Below are positions 1 to 6,371 of a DNA stretch of 10,798 bases, one piece after another (positions within the stretch are counted from its first letter, which is position 1; each line of letters begins with the position of its first letter). A program made the position numbers and the translations under genes. Below the pieces are notes generated by a model. That model ran no database searches and was not told the origin of the DNA. It worked only from the letters and a program-made list of their open reading frames with translations. Origin of the DNA: an uncultured Lachnospiraceae bacterium (GTDB lineage Bacteria; Bacillota; Clostridia; Lachnospirales; Lachnospiraceae); contig CACZNZ010000107.1 in assembly GCA_902782625.1 (NCBI GenBank), forward strand, positions 1-10,798, written 5' to 3'.

Positions 1-32
1 ATTGAACATACTCTATACTGCGCCCCAAATCA

Positions 33-104
33 TGCGCTTTGAAAAGCTGCTAACCGGGAAAAGGCTTTCAATTTCTTATCGTTATCCTAACCGCCACAGG
101 AAAA
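33..104. repeat. Intergenic direct repeat, copy 1
   Basis: This 72-base unit recurs in the same orientation at 262-333. By hand alignment the copies match at 66 of 72 positions without gaps, while the sequence between them is unrelated. It contains a small palindrome, GCTTTGAAAAGC (36-47), conserved in both copies. The unit can be read as a short plus-strand peptide, but all six differences would change an amino acid, which argues against coding. It is probably a dispersed non-coding element. No transposase, no target duplication and no obvious terminal inverted repeat are visible. Confidence 0.75.
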
Positions 105-213
105 TGAAAACCCAATCCTATTATCCCTGCTCATAAAGCGCTGGGAATCGCTCAATCAAAGTTGGATAGATAAACAAACCCACAGAACGGGGTTCCTAAA
201 TCCATCAGGTACT

Positions 214-233
214 TAAAATAAGCTCTTATTTTA
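214..233. repeat. AT-rich inverted repeat
   Basis: Perfect 9-base arms (TAAAATAAG / CTTATTTTA) separated by two bases. It lies between the two direct repeats. It could be a weak hairpin or a protein-binding palindrome. There is no adjacent T-run longer than the arm itself, so I do not call it a terminator. Confidence 0.4.
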
Positions 234-261
234 CTCCCAATGGCTCGCGGGGCCGAATTCC

Positions 262-333
262 TGCGCTTTGAAAAGCAGAAAACCAGGAAAAGGCTTTCAA
301 TTTCTCATCGTTATCCTAACCACCACAGGAAAA
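262..333. repeat. Intergenic direct repeat, copy 2
   Basis: Second copy of the 72-base unit seen at 33-104, beginning with TGCGCTTTGAAAAGC and ending in a run of A. The six differences from copy 1 are three within four bases near the start and three single transitions further on. It lies just beyond the T-run of the terminator that ends the greA transcript, so it is outside the transcribed operon. The same GCTTTGAAAAGC palindrome is at 265-276. Function unknown. Confidence 0.75.
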
Positions 334-344
334 ATCGACCATCT

Positions 345-386
345 AAAAAACCGGTGGGCTTCCATGTATACATGAAAGCCCACCGG
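345..386 (-). terminator. Strong intrinsic terminator after greA
   Basis: Bases 350-387 form a near-perfect 38-base palindrome with GC-rich outer arms (CCGGTGGGC / GCCCACCGG) and an AT-rich centre (CATGTATACATG). The only mismatch, at 362/375, becomes a G-U pair in minus-strand RNA, so the stem is effectively continuous. In the minus direction it is followed at once by six T. This is a textbook rho-independent terminator, 37 bases past the greA stop. On the plus strand there is no T-run, so it appears to work in one direction. Confidence 0.93.
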
Positions 387-394
387 TCTTCAAC

Positions 395-414
395 GGGTTA
401 TTGTTCAACAACCC
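395..414 (-). other. Small stem-loop after greA stop
   Basis: In minus-strand RNA these bases form an 8-bp stem (GGGUUGUU with AAUAACCC, including one G-U pair) closed by a GAAC tetraloop. It starts 8 bases after the greA stop and ends 8 bases before the main terminator palindrome. No T-run follows it. It could protect the 3' end or help termination. It is a weaker structure than the terminator. Confidence 0.5.
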
Positions 415-422
415 CCATTAAT

Positions 423-923
423 TCAAAATCGGTTAATATCGATATCTGTATCCTCGAATGGTTCCACTGAATCAATCCTGACATAATAAGATACTTCCGG
501 GTTCACTTCTACCAAAACCCTGTCTCCTTTTTTATGTCCTTTCAGCGCATGATACATCGGAGATTCAATACTTAGTCTGTTATTCAGGGAATCTGCGAGT
601 ACATCTGTTACAAAAGCAAAGGTTTCTTCATCCATCCCATCTTCATAAAGAAGAGATACCTTGGTATTAAGCCCTACACGGTCAGCGTTGTGATTGTCCT
701 CCACCACGACTGCAGTACGAAGAAGTCTCTCAAGATAACGTATTCTGGATTCATTCTGATTCTTCTCCTTCTTTGCCGCATGGTATTCGAAATTTTCACT
801 GAGATCCCCGTGTGCTCTGGCTTCTTTTACAGATTGAAGCAATTCCTGCCTGACAACGATTCTGCGGTGATCGATCTCTTCCTGGATTTTCTCGATGTCC
901 TTCTTTGTCAGCTGGTGTCTCAT
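423..923 (-). CDS. greA: GreA-family transcription elongation factor
   Basis: A 166-residue protein with the GreA layout. An N-terminal antiparallel coiled coil (about 1-75) enters the RNA polymerase secondary channel, and a C-terminal FKBP-like domain (about 80-155) binds the polymerase. The coiled-coil tip carries GDLSEN (39-44), with D40 and E43 matching the acidic residues that stimulate cleavage of backtracked RNA. The C-terminal domain has SIESPMYHALKGHKKGD, matching the family's SP.g.aL.g...GD signature. The protein is slightly longer than E. coli GreA (158) because of an acidic tail ending DTDIDINRF. The ATG is preceded by GAGGAG with a 10-base gap, inside the end of the cinA-like gene, whose stop is 4 bases upstream, so the two are co-transcribed. 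The family is certain. The sequence alone does not show whether this is the main GreA or a paralogue. Confidence 0.92.
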   Translation of the reverse strand: MRHQLTKKDIEKIQEEIDHRRIVVRQELLQSVKEARAHGDLSENFEYHAAKKEKNQNESRIRYLERLLRTAVVVEDNHNADRVGLNTKVSLLYEDGMDEETFAFVTDVLADSLNNRLSIESPMYHALKGHKKGDRVLVEVNPEVSYYVRIDSVEPFEDTDIDINRF

Positions 924-927
924 CCGT

Positions 928-1722
928 CTAGATCTCCTCTTTTACCCACGCAATCTTATTACCCAGGATTTCGGCAATCTTTGTGACGATTGGTTTCATC
1001 CGGATCAGTGCTTCTTCTCTGTCTTTACCGGAAGCCGTCACACGGATCAGTACGCCATCTTCCTTAGCATAGGTTGCAACGGTAGGATTCTCGTTATCTA
1101 AAATGTCTCCGAGAAGATCTGCAATCGGGGATTCTCCGATTTCACGAAGAGGCATTTCATCCGGGCCTTTGCATTTGATATTGATCGATACAAAGACATG
1201 ATCGGACAGACGGCTGATAAATACATTACAGCATTCTTCCAGAAGAGGTTTCATCTCCTTTGGCGGTCCGGGAAGCATGACAACCGCTTTGTCTCCATCA
1301 ACCAGGATAAGTCCTGGAGCCAGGCCGGCAGGGTTCTGAATAACCAGTGCTCCTTCAGGTACCATTGCCTGTTTTTTCTGACTTTCGGTTATCTGGTTGA
1401 TTCCATAGGATTCGAGTCTCTTTTTCACATTTTCAAATGTTTTCTCATGGAAATATGTCTTTTTCCCAAAATAGGAAGCCACCACTTCTTTTGTCAGGTC
1501 GTCTTTCGTCGGTCCGAGTCCTCCTGTCATAATCACAAGATTCGATCTGCCAAGAGCTACTTCCAATACACCTTTAAGCCGCTCAGGGTTATCCCCTACC
1601 ACGGTGTGATAATAAAGGTCTATGCCCATCTGTGCCATCCGTTTAGAGATATGCTGGGCATTTGTATTGACGATGTCGCCCAGCAAAAGCTCTGTCCCTA
1701 CACATATTATCTCTGCAACCAT
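928..1722 (-). CDS. cinA: Stand-alone CinA N-terminal (MoaB/MogA-like) protein
   Basis: A 264-residue protein matching the N-terminal part of CinA, a molybdopterin-binding-like fold. Visible motifs are GTELLLGDIVNTNAQ (9-23), TGGLGPTKDD (66-75) and LPGPPKEM (150-157). About 175-255 looks like the KH-like linker domain (YAKEDGVLIRVTASG). Full-length CinA is about 410 residues and ends in a PncC-type nicotinamide-nucleotide amidase domain. That domain is absent: the frame stops after KIAWVKEEI and greA begins 4 bases later. In characterised CinA proteins the N-terminal part is linked to ADP-ribose pyrophosphatase activity, so NMN deamidase activity is not expected here unless a separate PncC exists. 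I chose the ATG at 1722 because AAGGAG lies 6 bases upstream. A longer start at 1743 has no ribosome binding site and adds a Lys-rich leader. It is co-transcribed with greA. Confidence 0.88.
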   Translation of the reverse strand: MVAEIICVGTELLLGDIVNTNAQHISKRMAQMGIDLYYHTVVGDNPERLKGVLEVALGRSNLVIMTGGLGPTKDDLTKEVVASYFGKKTYFHEKTFENVKKRLESYGINQITESQKKQAMVPEGALVIQNPAGLAPGLILVDGDKAVVMLPGPPKEMKPLLEECCNVFISRLSDHVFVSINIKCKGPDEMPLREIGESPIADLLGDILDNENPTVATYAKEDGVLIRVTASGKDREEALIRMKPIVTKIAEILGNKIAWVKEEI

Positions 1723-1749
1723 ACCTTGCTCCTTTTTCTTCATAAGTGG

Positions 1750-1777
1750 AAAAGCTGCTGCATTTGAATGCAGCAGC
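1750..1777 (-). terminator. ftsZ-cinA terminator or attenuator hairpin
   Basis: Bases 1754-1777 are a perfect inverted repeat (GCTGCTGCATT, two bases, AATGCAGCAGC), followed in the minus direction by TTTTCC. It starts 31 bases after the ftsZ stop. The stem is strong but the T-run is only four long, so partial termination is likely. Only 27 bases separate the T-run from the cinA-like start, too little for a downstream promoter. The cinA-greA pair therefore probably depends on read-through from ftsZ. Confidence 0.75.
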
Positions 1778-1807
1778 CGGTTATCATTCTCTCAATCTAT
1801 TCTTTTG

Positions 1808-2935
1808 TTACTGTCTCTTTAAAAATGTCGGAATCTCAATTCTTCCGGGGTTCTGTACGGGCTCTGCCGCTTTCTCGTGACGTCCTGTCTGCTCGGAAGC
1901 CCCGGCATCGGCATCTTCCGATTTAGACTGAGCCTGTTTTGCAGCTGCTGCTCTGACAGCTCCTTTGCCCCTTACGCCGGACACATCTTCGATTCCTGTT
2001 GCAATGATGGTAATGCTCACTTCATCCTGCGGAATCTCTTCGTTCTCCACATTACCGAAAATGATATTAGCCTCGTCTCCTGCAACCTCTGTGAGATAAG
2101 ATACTGCTTCATAAACTTCCTGGATGCCGACATCGCCGGAGAAGTTGATGATAATATCCGTAGCGCCCTTGACATTGGTCTCAAGCAGCGGACTCTCCAT
2201 TGCCTTCTTAATAGCATCGACTGCCTTGTCTTCACCGGCTCCTGCGCCGATTCCGATATGAGCGATGCCTTTATCACGCATTACCGTCTGAATATCTGCA
2301 AAATCCAGATTAATCAATCCCGGCTTGAAGATAAGATCTGTAATACCCTGAACACCTTGCTGCAGTACTTCGTCTGCTTTCTTGAATGCATCTTCCATAG
2401 AAGTTCTCTTGTCACAGATCTGAAGAAGTTTATCGTTTGGAATAATGATGAGTGTATCCACGTTCTCTTTGAGTTTTTCGATACCGCTTAACGCATTGTT
2501 CATACGCGGTTTTCCTTCAAAGATAAACGGTTTCGTCACAACACCTACCGTGAGAATACCCTGGTCTTTTGCAACCTTTGCCACAACAGGAGCTGCTCCT
2601 GTTCCGGTTCCGCCGCCCATACCACAGGTAACAAATACCATATCGGCATCTTTCACCAGTTCGATGATCTCATCTTTGTTTTCTTCCACTGCCGCTTCCC
2701 CGATCTCGGGTCTCGCACCGGCACCAAGCCCTCTTGTGAGCTTCTCGCCAATCTGTACACGGGTAGCCGCTTTACATCGATCAAGCGCCTGCCTGTCCGT
2801 GTTAATCCCGATCAGTTCAACACCTTCAATGGCTTCATCCACCATACGGTTCACAGCATTGTTTCCAGCGCCGCCTACACCCACAACCAGTATTTTAGCC
2901 TGCGCTATTTCTTCATTTGACATAATTTCCAGCAA
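1808..2935 (-). CDS. ftsZ: Cell division protein FtsZ
   Basis: Tubulin-like GTPase that polymerises into the Z-ring and recruits the division machinery. The 375-residue protein carries GGAGNN (21-26), the tubulin signature GGGTGTG (107-113), and the T7 synergy loop NLDFAD (209-214) with D211 and D214 as the acidic residues that complete the GTP site of the next subunit. The globular core ends near 320. A short Ala/Glu/Lys-rich linker follows, then the conserved tail IPTFLKRQ (368-375), which in this family binds partners such as SepF and FtsA. The start is TTG at 2935: AAGGAGG lies 8 bases upstream, whereas the next ATG (2923) would be 20 bases away. The MLEI start also matches Gram-positive FtsZ proteins. 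Its own promoter sits in the upstream gap and a hairpin follows the gene, so it can be expressed separately from the rest of the cluster. Confidence 0.98.
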   Translation of the reverse strand: MLEIMSNEEIAQAKILVVGVGGAGNNAVNRMVDEAIEGVELIGINTDRQALDRCKAATRVQIGEKLTRGLGAGARPEIGEAAVEENKDEIIELVKDADMVFVTCGMGGGTGTGAAPVVAKVAKDQGILTVGVVTKPFIFEGKPRMNNALSGIEKLKENVDTLIIIPNDKLLQICDKRTSMEDAFKKADEVLQQGVQGITDLIFKPGLINLDFADIQTVMRDKGIAHIGIGAGAGEDKAVDAIKKAMESPLLETNVKGATDIIINFSGDVGIQEVYEAVSYLTEVAGDEANIIFGNVENEEIPQDEVSITIIATGIEDVSGVRGKGAVRAAAAKQAQSKSEDADAGASEQTGRHEKAAEPVQNPGRIEIPTFLKRQ

Positions 2936-2943
2936 GGTCTTAT

Positions 2944-2950
2944 CCTCCTT
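2944..2950 (-). promoter_or_regulatory. Strong ftsZ ribosome binding site (supports TTG start)
   Basis: AAGGAGG on the minus strand, 8 bases before the TTG at 2935. The spacing is optimal for TTG and too long (20 bases) for the in-frame ATG at 2923, so this site decides the start codon. Confidence 0.85.
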
Positions 2951-2993
2951 ATTTTAATAATATATAATCACCCAACTTATATATCATAAGTAT

Positions 2994-3022
2994 ATAATAA
3001 TGGGTTTCATTCAAATTATCAA
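2994..3022 (-). promoter_or_regulatory. Predicted sigma-A-type promoter for ftsZ
   Basis: On the minus strand, TTGATA (3022-3017, five of six consensus bases) and TATTAT (2999-2994, five of six) are separated by exactly 17 bases. They lie in the AT-rich 125-base gap between divIB and ftsZ, the largest gap inside the cluster. The start point would be near 2987, giving a leader of about 50 bases before the ribosome binding site and TTG start. The call is from pattern matching only. An AT-rich gap gives some chance matches, but two 5/6 hexamers at ideal spacing in the right orientation are persuasive. Confidence 0.65.
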
Positions 3023-3026
3023 CCCA
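3001..3026. repeat. TGGGTT/AACCCA inverted repeat over the ftsZ promoter
   Basis: Six-base arms (3001-3006 and 3021-3026) with a 14-base centre. The right arm overlaps the -35 hexamer and the left arm lies in the spacer. A third related copy, TTGGGTGAT on the minus strand, is at 2975-2967, in the same orientation as TTGGGTTGAT at 3027-3018. This could be an operator, or a weak hairpin ending divIB transcripts, since TTATTATATA follows on the minus strand. It could also be chance. Confidence 0.35.
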
Positions 3027-3060
3027 AAAGACAAATTTCTTTCATATTTAAAAATATTGC

Positions 3061-3813
3061 TTATTTTGAAAATGTAATGATTCTTTTTTCGTCCGTATAA
3101 AGGCTCATATCAACCGTTCCGGAAGATTCTTTCTGCCCGACAGATTCCAAAACAGCGGGAATATTCTCAATCTTTTCCTGCAGCTGGTCTGTACTCCCGA
3201 TGTGGATCTTGTAAGCGCCGCTTACAAGTGTTATATCGTTTTCTCCGTCAAAATGAATCTCCGAAACCTGCAGCCCATAGGAGATGATCAATTTGGTAAT
3301 CTGAACGATGGTTTCAAAATAATCACCCTTTACTTTGATCTTTTCGTTCGGCTTTACCTCCTCAAAGCTTACTCCGGTTACTACCGGCACATTTTCAAAT
3401 AGCGTTTTACGGCTTTCCATCAGTACTCCTGACTCATTGAAATAATAGTACCGGTTTTTGTACTCAAATACGCCTGCCCTCATCTTTTCTTCAAGTCGCA
3501 CTGTCAGAATATGATGTTTTTTACAGCTCATCCTCACACTTTTCACAAAAGGGAGATATGTCTGATGAAATATTCTGTTCTGCAATGTCATAAGCAGCGT
3601 ATTCGGCACGTAATCCCTTTTTTGTACGGCCTCAACCACCTCTTCCGTCTGGTAGGTATAATTCCCCTGGACTTCTACAGCTTCCAGAGAAAAATCCTTA
3701 TATATATAATAGCCTGCCACAGCACTTGCCACTGCGAGAGCCACTATTATCATCAAAACAATTCTTCGTCTCTGCCTTTTTTTTCTTATTTTTCTGAGAA
3801 CCTCTGATTTCAT
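3061..3813 (-). CDS. divIB: Cell division protein FtsQ/DivIB
   Basis: A 250-residue bitopic membrane protein. The N-terminus is short and very basic (KIRKKRQRRR, 8-17), one transmembrane segment spans about 18-38, a POTRA-like domain about 41-109 begins with the typical FSLEAVEVQGN, and an extracellular beta domain runs to the end. DivIB/FtsQ forms a complex with FtsL and DivIC/FtsB that controls the septal FtsW-PBP synthase. The size and short cytoplasmic tail fit the Gram-positive DivIB type. I chose the ATG at 3813 because it overlaps the ftsW stop as ATGA, with GGTGG 6 bases upstream. A GTG at 3828 would add five residues but has no ribosome binding site. Translation is probably coupled to ftsW. 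Conservation in this family is low, so the call rests on architecture and position. Confidence 0.9.
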   Translation of the reverse strand: MKSEVLRKIRKKRQRRRIVLMIIVALAVASAVAGYYIYKDFSLEAVEVQGNYTYQTEEVVEAVQKRDYVPNTLLMTLQNRIFHQTYLPFVKSVRMSCKKHHILTVRLEEKMRAGVFEYKNRYYYFNESGVLMESRKTLFENVPVVTGVSFEEVKPNEKIKVKGDYFETIVQITKLIISYGLQVSEIHFDGENDITLVSGAYKIHIGSTDQLQEKIENIPAVLESVGQKESSGTVDMSLYTDEKRIITFSK

Positions 3814-4979
3814 CCGGTTCCACCCCACTGAATCGGCTGGCTCTTCCCAATCTTCATACGTTTAGATACCGAGAGGACCAGCCCCATCTCAATCAGGATC
3901 GAAATCATGGAACTGCCTCCGTAACTGATGAACGGCAGAGGGATTCCGGTATTAGGCATAGTATTGGTAGCCACGGCAATATTGATAAATACCTGTACTC
4001 CGATATGAACGATTACTCCCACCACGATCATAGATCCAAAGAGCTCCCTTGCATTGGTCGACACGATCATAAATCGCCAGATCAGTACCAGAAACAGCAT
4101 CAGTACACAGATTCCGCCAAACATGCCAAGCTCTTCGCAGATGATGGAAAAAATCATATCATTATAAGCTTCCGGCAGAATCATCTTCTGCATGCTCTGT
4201 CCGAGGCCTTTGCCGAACAAACCTCCGGATCCGATGGCGTAAAGCCCCTTCAGTGTCTGCTCGCCATATTCAGATTGTTCCGGATGAAGCCATGTCGTGA
4301 TTCGCGTAAGCCGGTAAGCCCTCGAATACAAAAGAGCAACTCCGCCGGCAACGGCGATGATTGTCACAAACACAAACGGCTTATAACCAGGATTGGCAAC
4401 AAACAACATACAAAATGTGATGGCAAGAAGAATGATAGATGTACTCATATTCTCCACGCCGACCGGAATAATCAGCAGTGCAGCAAAGATCATTGGCTTG
4501 ATCAGGCCCTTCCATCGCTGCATCTCATAGGCATGCTCATCAATGTAATCTGCAAGAAACAGTATGAGTACAATTTTAGCAAACTCAGATGGCTGGAATG
4601 ACCGGCCTAATGCACTGATCCATCTTTTAGATCCGTGACTGGCAACCGCAAAGATCGTCGTACCGATCAAAAGTCCTGTCATCCCGACATACATCATGAT
4701 CTGTATCAGGCGATATCTGAAAAACTTGTAGTCAAATTTTGAAAGCACAACCATCGCTCCCAGGCCGACTGCCGCCATGACACCCTGCCTTTTCAGCCAG
4801 TATGCAGGATCGGCATAATCCATACTCCCGCGATAGGAGCTTGTGGAATAAAGCAGTACCAGGCCAAATACAAGCAGGAACAACACAAGAAGAAGAACAG
4901 AGTAATCCATCGCATGGGAAGTCTGTATTCTGTTTTTTGGAACAGCACGACTGCGTTTCCTCGTCATTGTTGCTGCCAT
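3810..4979 (-). CDS. ftsW: Septal peptidoglycan glycosyltransferase FtsW (SEDS family)
   Basis: A 389-residue polytopic membrane protein of the SEDS family, which polymerises lipid II into glycan strands together with a class B PBP. Family motifs seen are GSKRW (116-120), QPSE (129-132), NDMIF (273-277), whose D274 aligns with the catalytic Asp, and PFISYGGSS (349-357). About nine or ten hydrophobic segments are apparent. The N-terminus is cytoplasmic and basic. The family also contains RodA and SpoVE. The neighbouring murD, divIB and ftsZ make FtsW the best name, but a sporulation-linked SpoVE role cannot be excluded. The ATG follows GGAG by 8 bases, and that site overlaps the murD stop codon. 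The gap to murD is 5 bases and the end overlaps divIB, so translation is tightly coupled. Confidence 0.94.
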   Translation of the reverse strand: MAATMTRKRSRAVPKNRIQTSHAMDYSVLLLVLFLLVFGLVLLYSTSSYRGSMDYADPAYWLKRQGVMAAVGLGAMVVLSKFDYKFFRYRLIQIMMYVGMTGLLIGTTIFAVASHGSKRWISALGRSFQPSEFAKIVLILFLADYIDEHAYEMQRWKGLIKPMIFAALLIIPVGVENMSTSIILLAITFCMLFVANPGYKPFVFVTIIAVAGGVALLYSRAYRLTRITTWLHPEQSEYGEQTLKGLYAIGSGGLFGKGLGQSMQKMILPEAYNDMIFSIICEELGMFGGICVLMLFLVLIWRFMIVSTNARELFGSMIVVGVIVHIGVQVFINIAVATNTMPNTGIPLPFISYGGSSMISILIEMGLVLSVSKRMKIGKSQPIQWGGTG

Positions 4980-4984
4980 GATTC

Positions 4985-6346
4985 TTACTCCTTCATTGCA
5001 TGTACAATATCTTTAAACATCTTTCCCCGAACTTCGTAATTCGGAAACATTCCCCAGCTTGCACATGCAGGTGACAGAAGAACTGCATCACCGGTCTGTG
5101 CATTTTCCCGTGCAAGCTTCATGGCTTCTTCGAAAGAATCCGCAAAAAGGATATCCTCAAAGCCATGTCTTTTTGCTGTATCTGCAATTGCCTGCGCCGT
5201 AGCCCCCATAAGAATGAGGCATCGGACTTTCCCGTCAAATGCTTCAATCCACTCATCATAGGAAGCTCCTTTATCGTAGCCACCGCCCAGAAGGACAGTA
5301 GGCCTGTTCATCGCGCGGATCCCTTTGATCGCCGCATCAGGGTTCGTCCCTTTCGAATCATTGTAGTAAGCCACGCCGTCTATCGTGTCAACATATTCTA
5401 TGCGGTGTTCCACTGCCTGAAACTTCCGGATACCTTCTTTAATCTTATCAACAGGCACACCCATATAGTAAGTGATACCGATTGCCGCCAGGATATTCTC
5501 GTGATTATGACCTCCGAGAAGCTGTATCTGAGAAAGATTGCATACTTCTGTTTCCCGGTTGTCTTCTCTGATGACAAACCTGTCTCCGGTAAGAACAATT
5601 CCCTCCGAAAGTTCTTTTTTCCGACTGAACATAACTGGTCTGGCCGATGACTTTTTTGCCATCTCTCTGGTAATGGGATCGTCCTCATTCAGGATGATTA
5701 CCTGATTCTTTGTCTGATTTTTGGAAATGTCCAGTTTCGTCTGTGCATAATTTTCCATCGTCCCATGACGATCGAGATGATCAGGTGTCACATTGAGGAC
5801 TGCACTGACCTCCGGACAGAAATCTATTGTTGTTTCTAACTGAAAACTGCTGATCTCCGCTGCAATCACGCTTTTCGGTGTTGTATCAAGAGCGACAGAA
5901 GTAAACGGAATACCGATGTTCCCTACAACAAATACCGATGAAAAATGTTCCCGTAGTATTTCTCCCACCAGCGCAGTTGTTGTTGTTTTTCCGTTTGTTC
6001 CGGTAATCGCAGCAATCTTCCCACGCGCAAAGTGAAAGGCCAGTTCAATCTCACCCCAAACGGGTTTCTTCCGTTCATAAAACGATGTAGCTATCGGCGC
6101 CTTAAAAGATATGCCCGGACTTAAAATCAAGAGATCAAATCTGTCTGCGTATGTTTCCTCCCAGTCTCCAAGCAAAAATGAAACCTGCGCTCCTTTTGGC
6201 AGTTTCTGGTAGGCTTTCTCTTTGTCCAGTTCTGTATTACCATCATAGATCACAGAAGGCACACCGGCTTTTGCAAGAAGTCCGGCTGCTCCCATTCCAC
6301 TGATTCCGGCTCCCGCAACCAGTATTTTCTTCTCTTTGAGTTCCAT
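4985..6346 (-). CDS. murD: UDP-N-acetylmuramoyl-L-alanine--D-glutamate ligase MurD
   Basis: Cytoplasmic ATP-dependent ligase that adds D-glutamate to UDP-MurNAc-L-Ala, the second amino acid of the peptidoglycan stem. At 453 residues it has the normal length. Domain 1 begins with a Rossmann-like VAGAGISGMGAA. The central ATPase domain carries the P-loop GTNGKTTT (116-123), NVTPDHLDRHG (185-195) and K204, at the position of the carbamoylated lysine of E. coli MurD. The C-terminal domain has YNDSKGTNPDA (328-338) and SPACASWG (425-432). I chose the ATG at 6346 because GGAGG lies 6 bases upstream. The frame stays open 51 bases further into mraY, but the extra residues (MWVCCSSDN...) are unlike the family. 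It lies 25 bases after mraY and 5 before ftsW. Confidence 0.97.
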   Translation of the reverse strand: MELKEKKILVAGAGISGMGAAGLLAKAGVPSVIYDGNTELDKEKAYQKLPKGAQVSFLLGDWEETYADRFDLLILSPGISFKAPIATSFYERKKPVWGEIELAFHFARGKIAAITGTNGKTTTTALVGEILREHFSSVFVVGNIGIPFTSVALDTTPKSVIAAEISSFQLETTIDFCPEVSAVLNVTPDHLDRHGTMENYAQTKLDISKNQTKNQVIILNEDDPITREMAKKSSARPVMFSRKKELSEGIVLTGDRFVIREDNRETEVCNLSQIQLLGGHNHENILAAIGITYYMGVPVDKIKEGIRKFQAVEHRIEYVDTIDGVAYYNDSKGTNPDAAIKGIRAMNRPTVLLGGGYDKGASYDEWIEAFDGKVRCLILMGATAQAIADTAKRHGFEDILFADSFEEAMKLARENAQTGDAVLLSPACASWGMFPNYEVRGKMFKDIVHAMKE

Positions 6347-6371
6347 AATCCACCTCCGGCATTTTCTCTGA

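Larger units (their letters stand above)
1..344. other. Gene-free intergenic region
   Basis: No gene is supported here. The region holds the two direct repeats (33-104, 262-333) and an AT-rich inverted repeat at 214-233 (AAAATAAG, CT, CTTATTTT, flanked by T and A). Short reading frames exist, including one from about 240 that runs on across the terminator into greA on the opposite strand, but none has a ribosome binding site, a recognisable protein or a coding pattern. I see no tRNA, riboswitch or clear promoter. The neighbouring gene on this side lies outside the window. Confidence 0.6.

Noticed and set aside
177..194. AACCC/GGGTT short inverted repeat in the intergenic region
   Set aside because: It has only five base pairs and an 8-base loop, with a poor T-rich tail. 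This is within chance for a region this size.
33..333. Repeats as a CRISPR array or insertion sequence
   Set aside because: There are only two 72-base copies with a 157-base gap, no short regular spacers, no cas genes, no transposase and no terminal inverted repeats.
240..470. Plus-strand 76-residue reading frame across repeat copy 2 and the terminator
   Set aside because: It runs through the terminator palindrome and into the 3' end of greA on the other strand, has no ribosome binding site, and the repeat it contains shows no synonymous bias against the other copy.
928..1722. Frameshift that hides a C-terminal PncC domain of CinA
   Set aside because: The stop is followed after 4 bases by greA, which has its own ribosome binding site and a normal N-terminus, so there is no room for a hidden domain.
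1198..2957. Long plus-strand frames opposite the cinA-like gene and ftsZ (up to 204 residues)
   Set aside because: These are shadows of strongly conserved minus-strand genes. They lack ribosome binding sites and recognisable motifs.
3814..3828. Upstream GTG start for divIB
   Set aside because: It lacks a ribosome binding site, while the ATG at 3813 has the typical ATGA overlap with ftsW and a plausible GGTGG site.
4005..4601. 198-residue plus-strand frame opposite ftsW
   Set aside because: Antisense to conserved membrane segments of FtsW. Its His/Lys/Gln-rich composition is the expected mirror of a hydrophobic gene, and it has no start signal.
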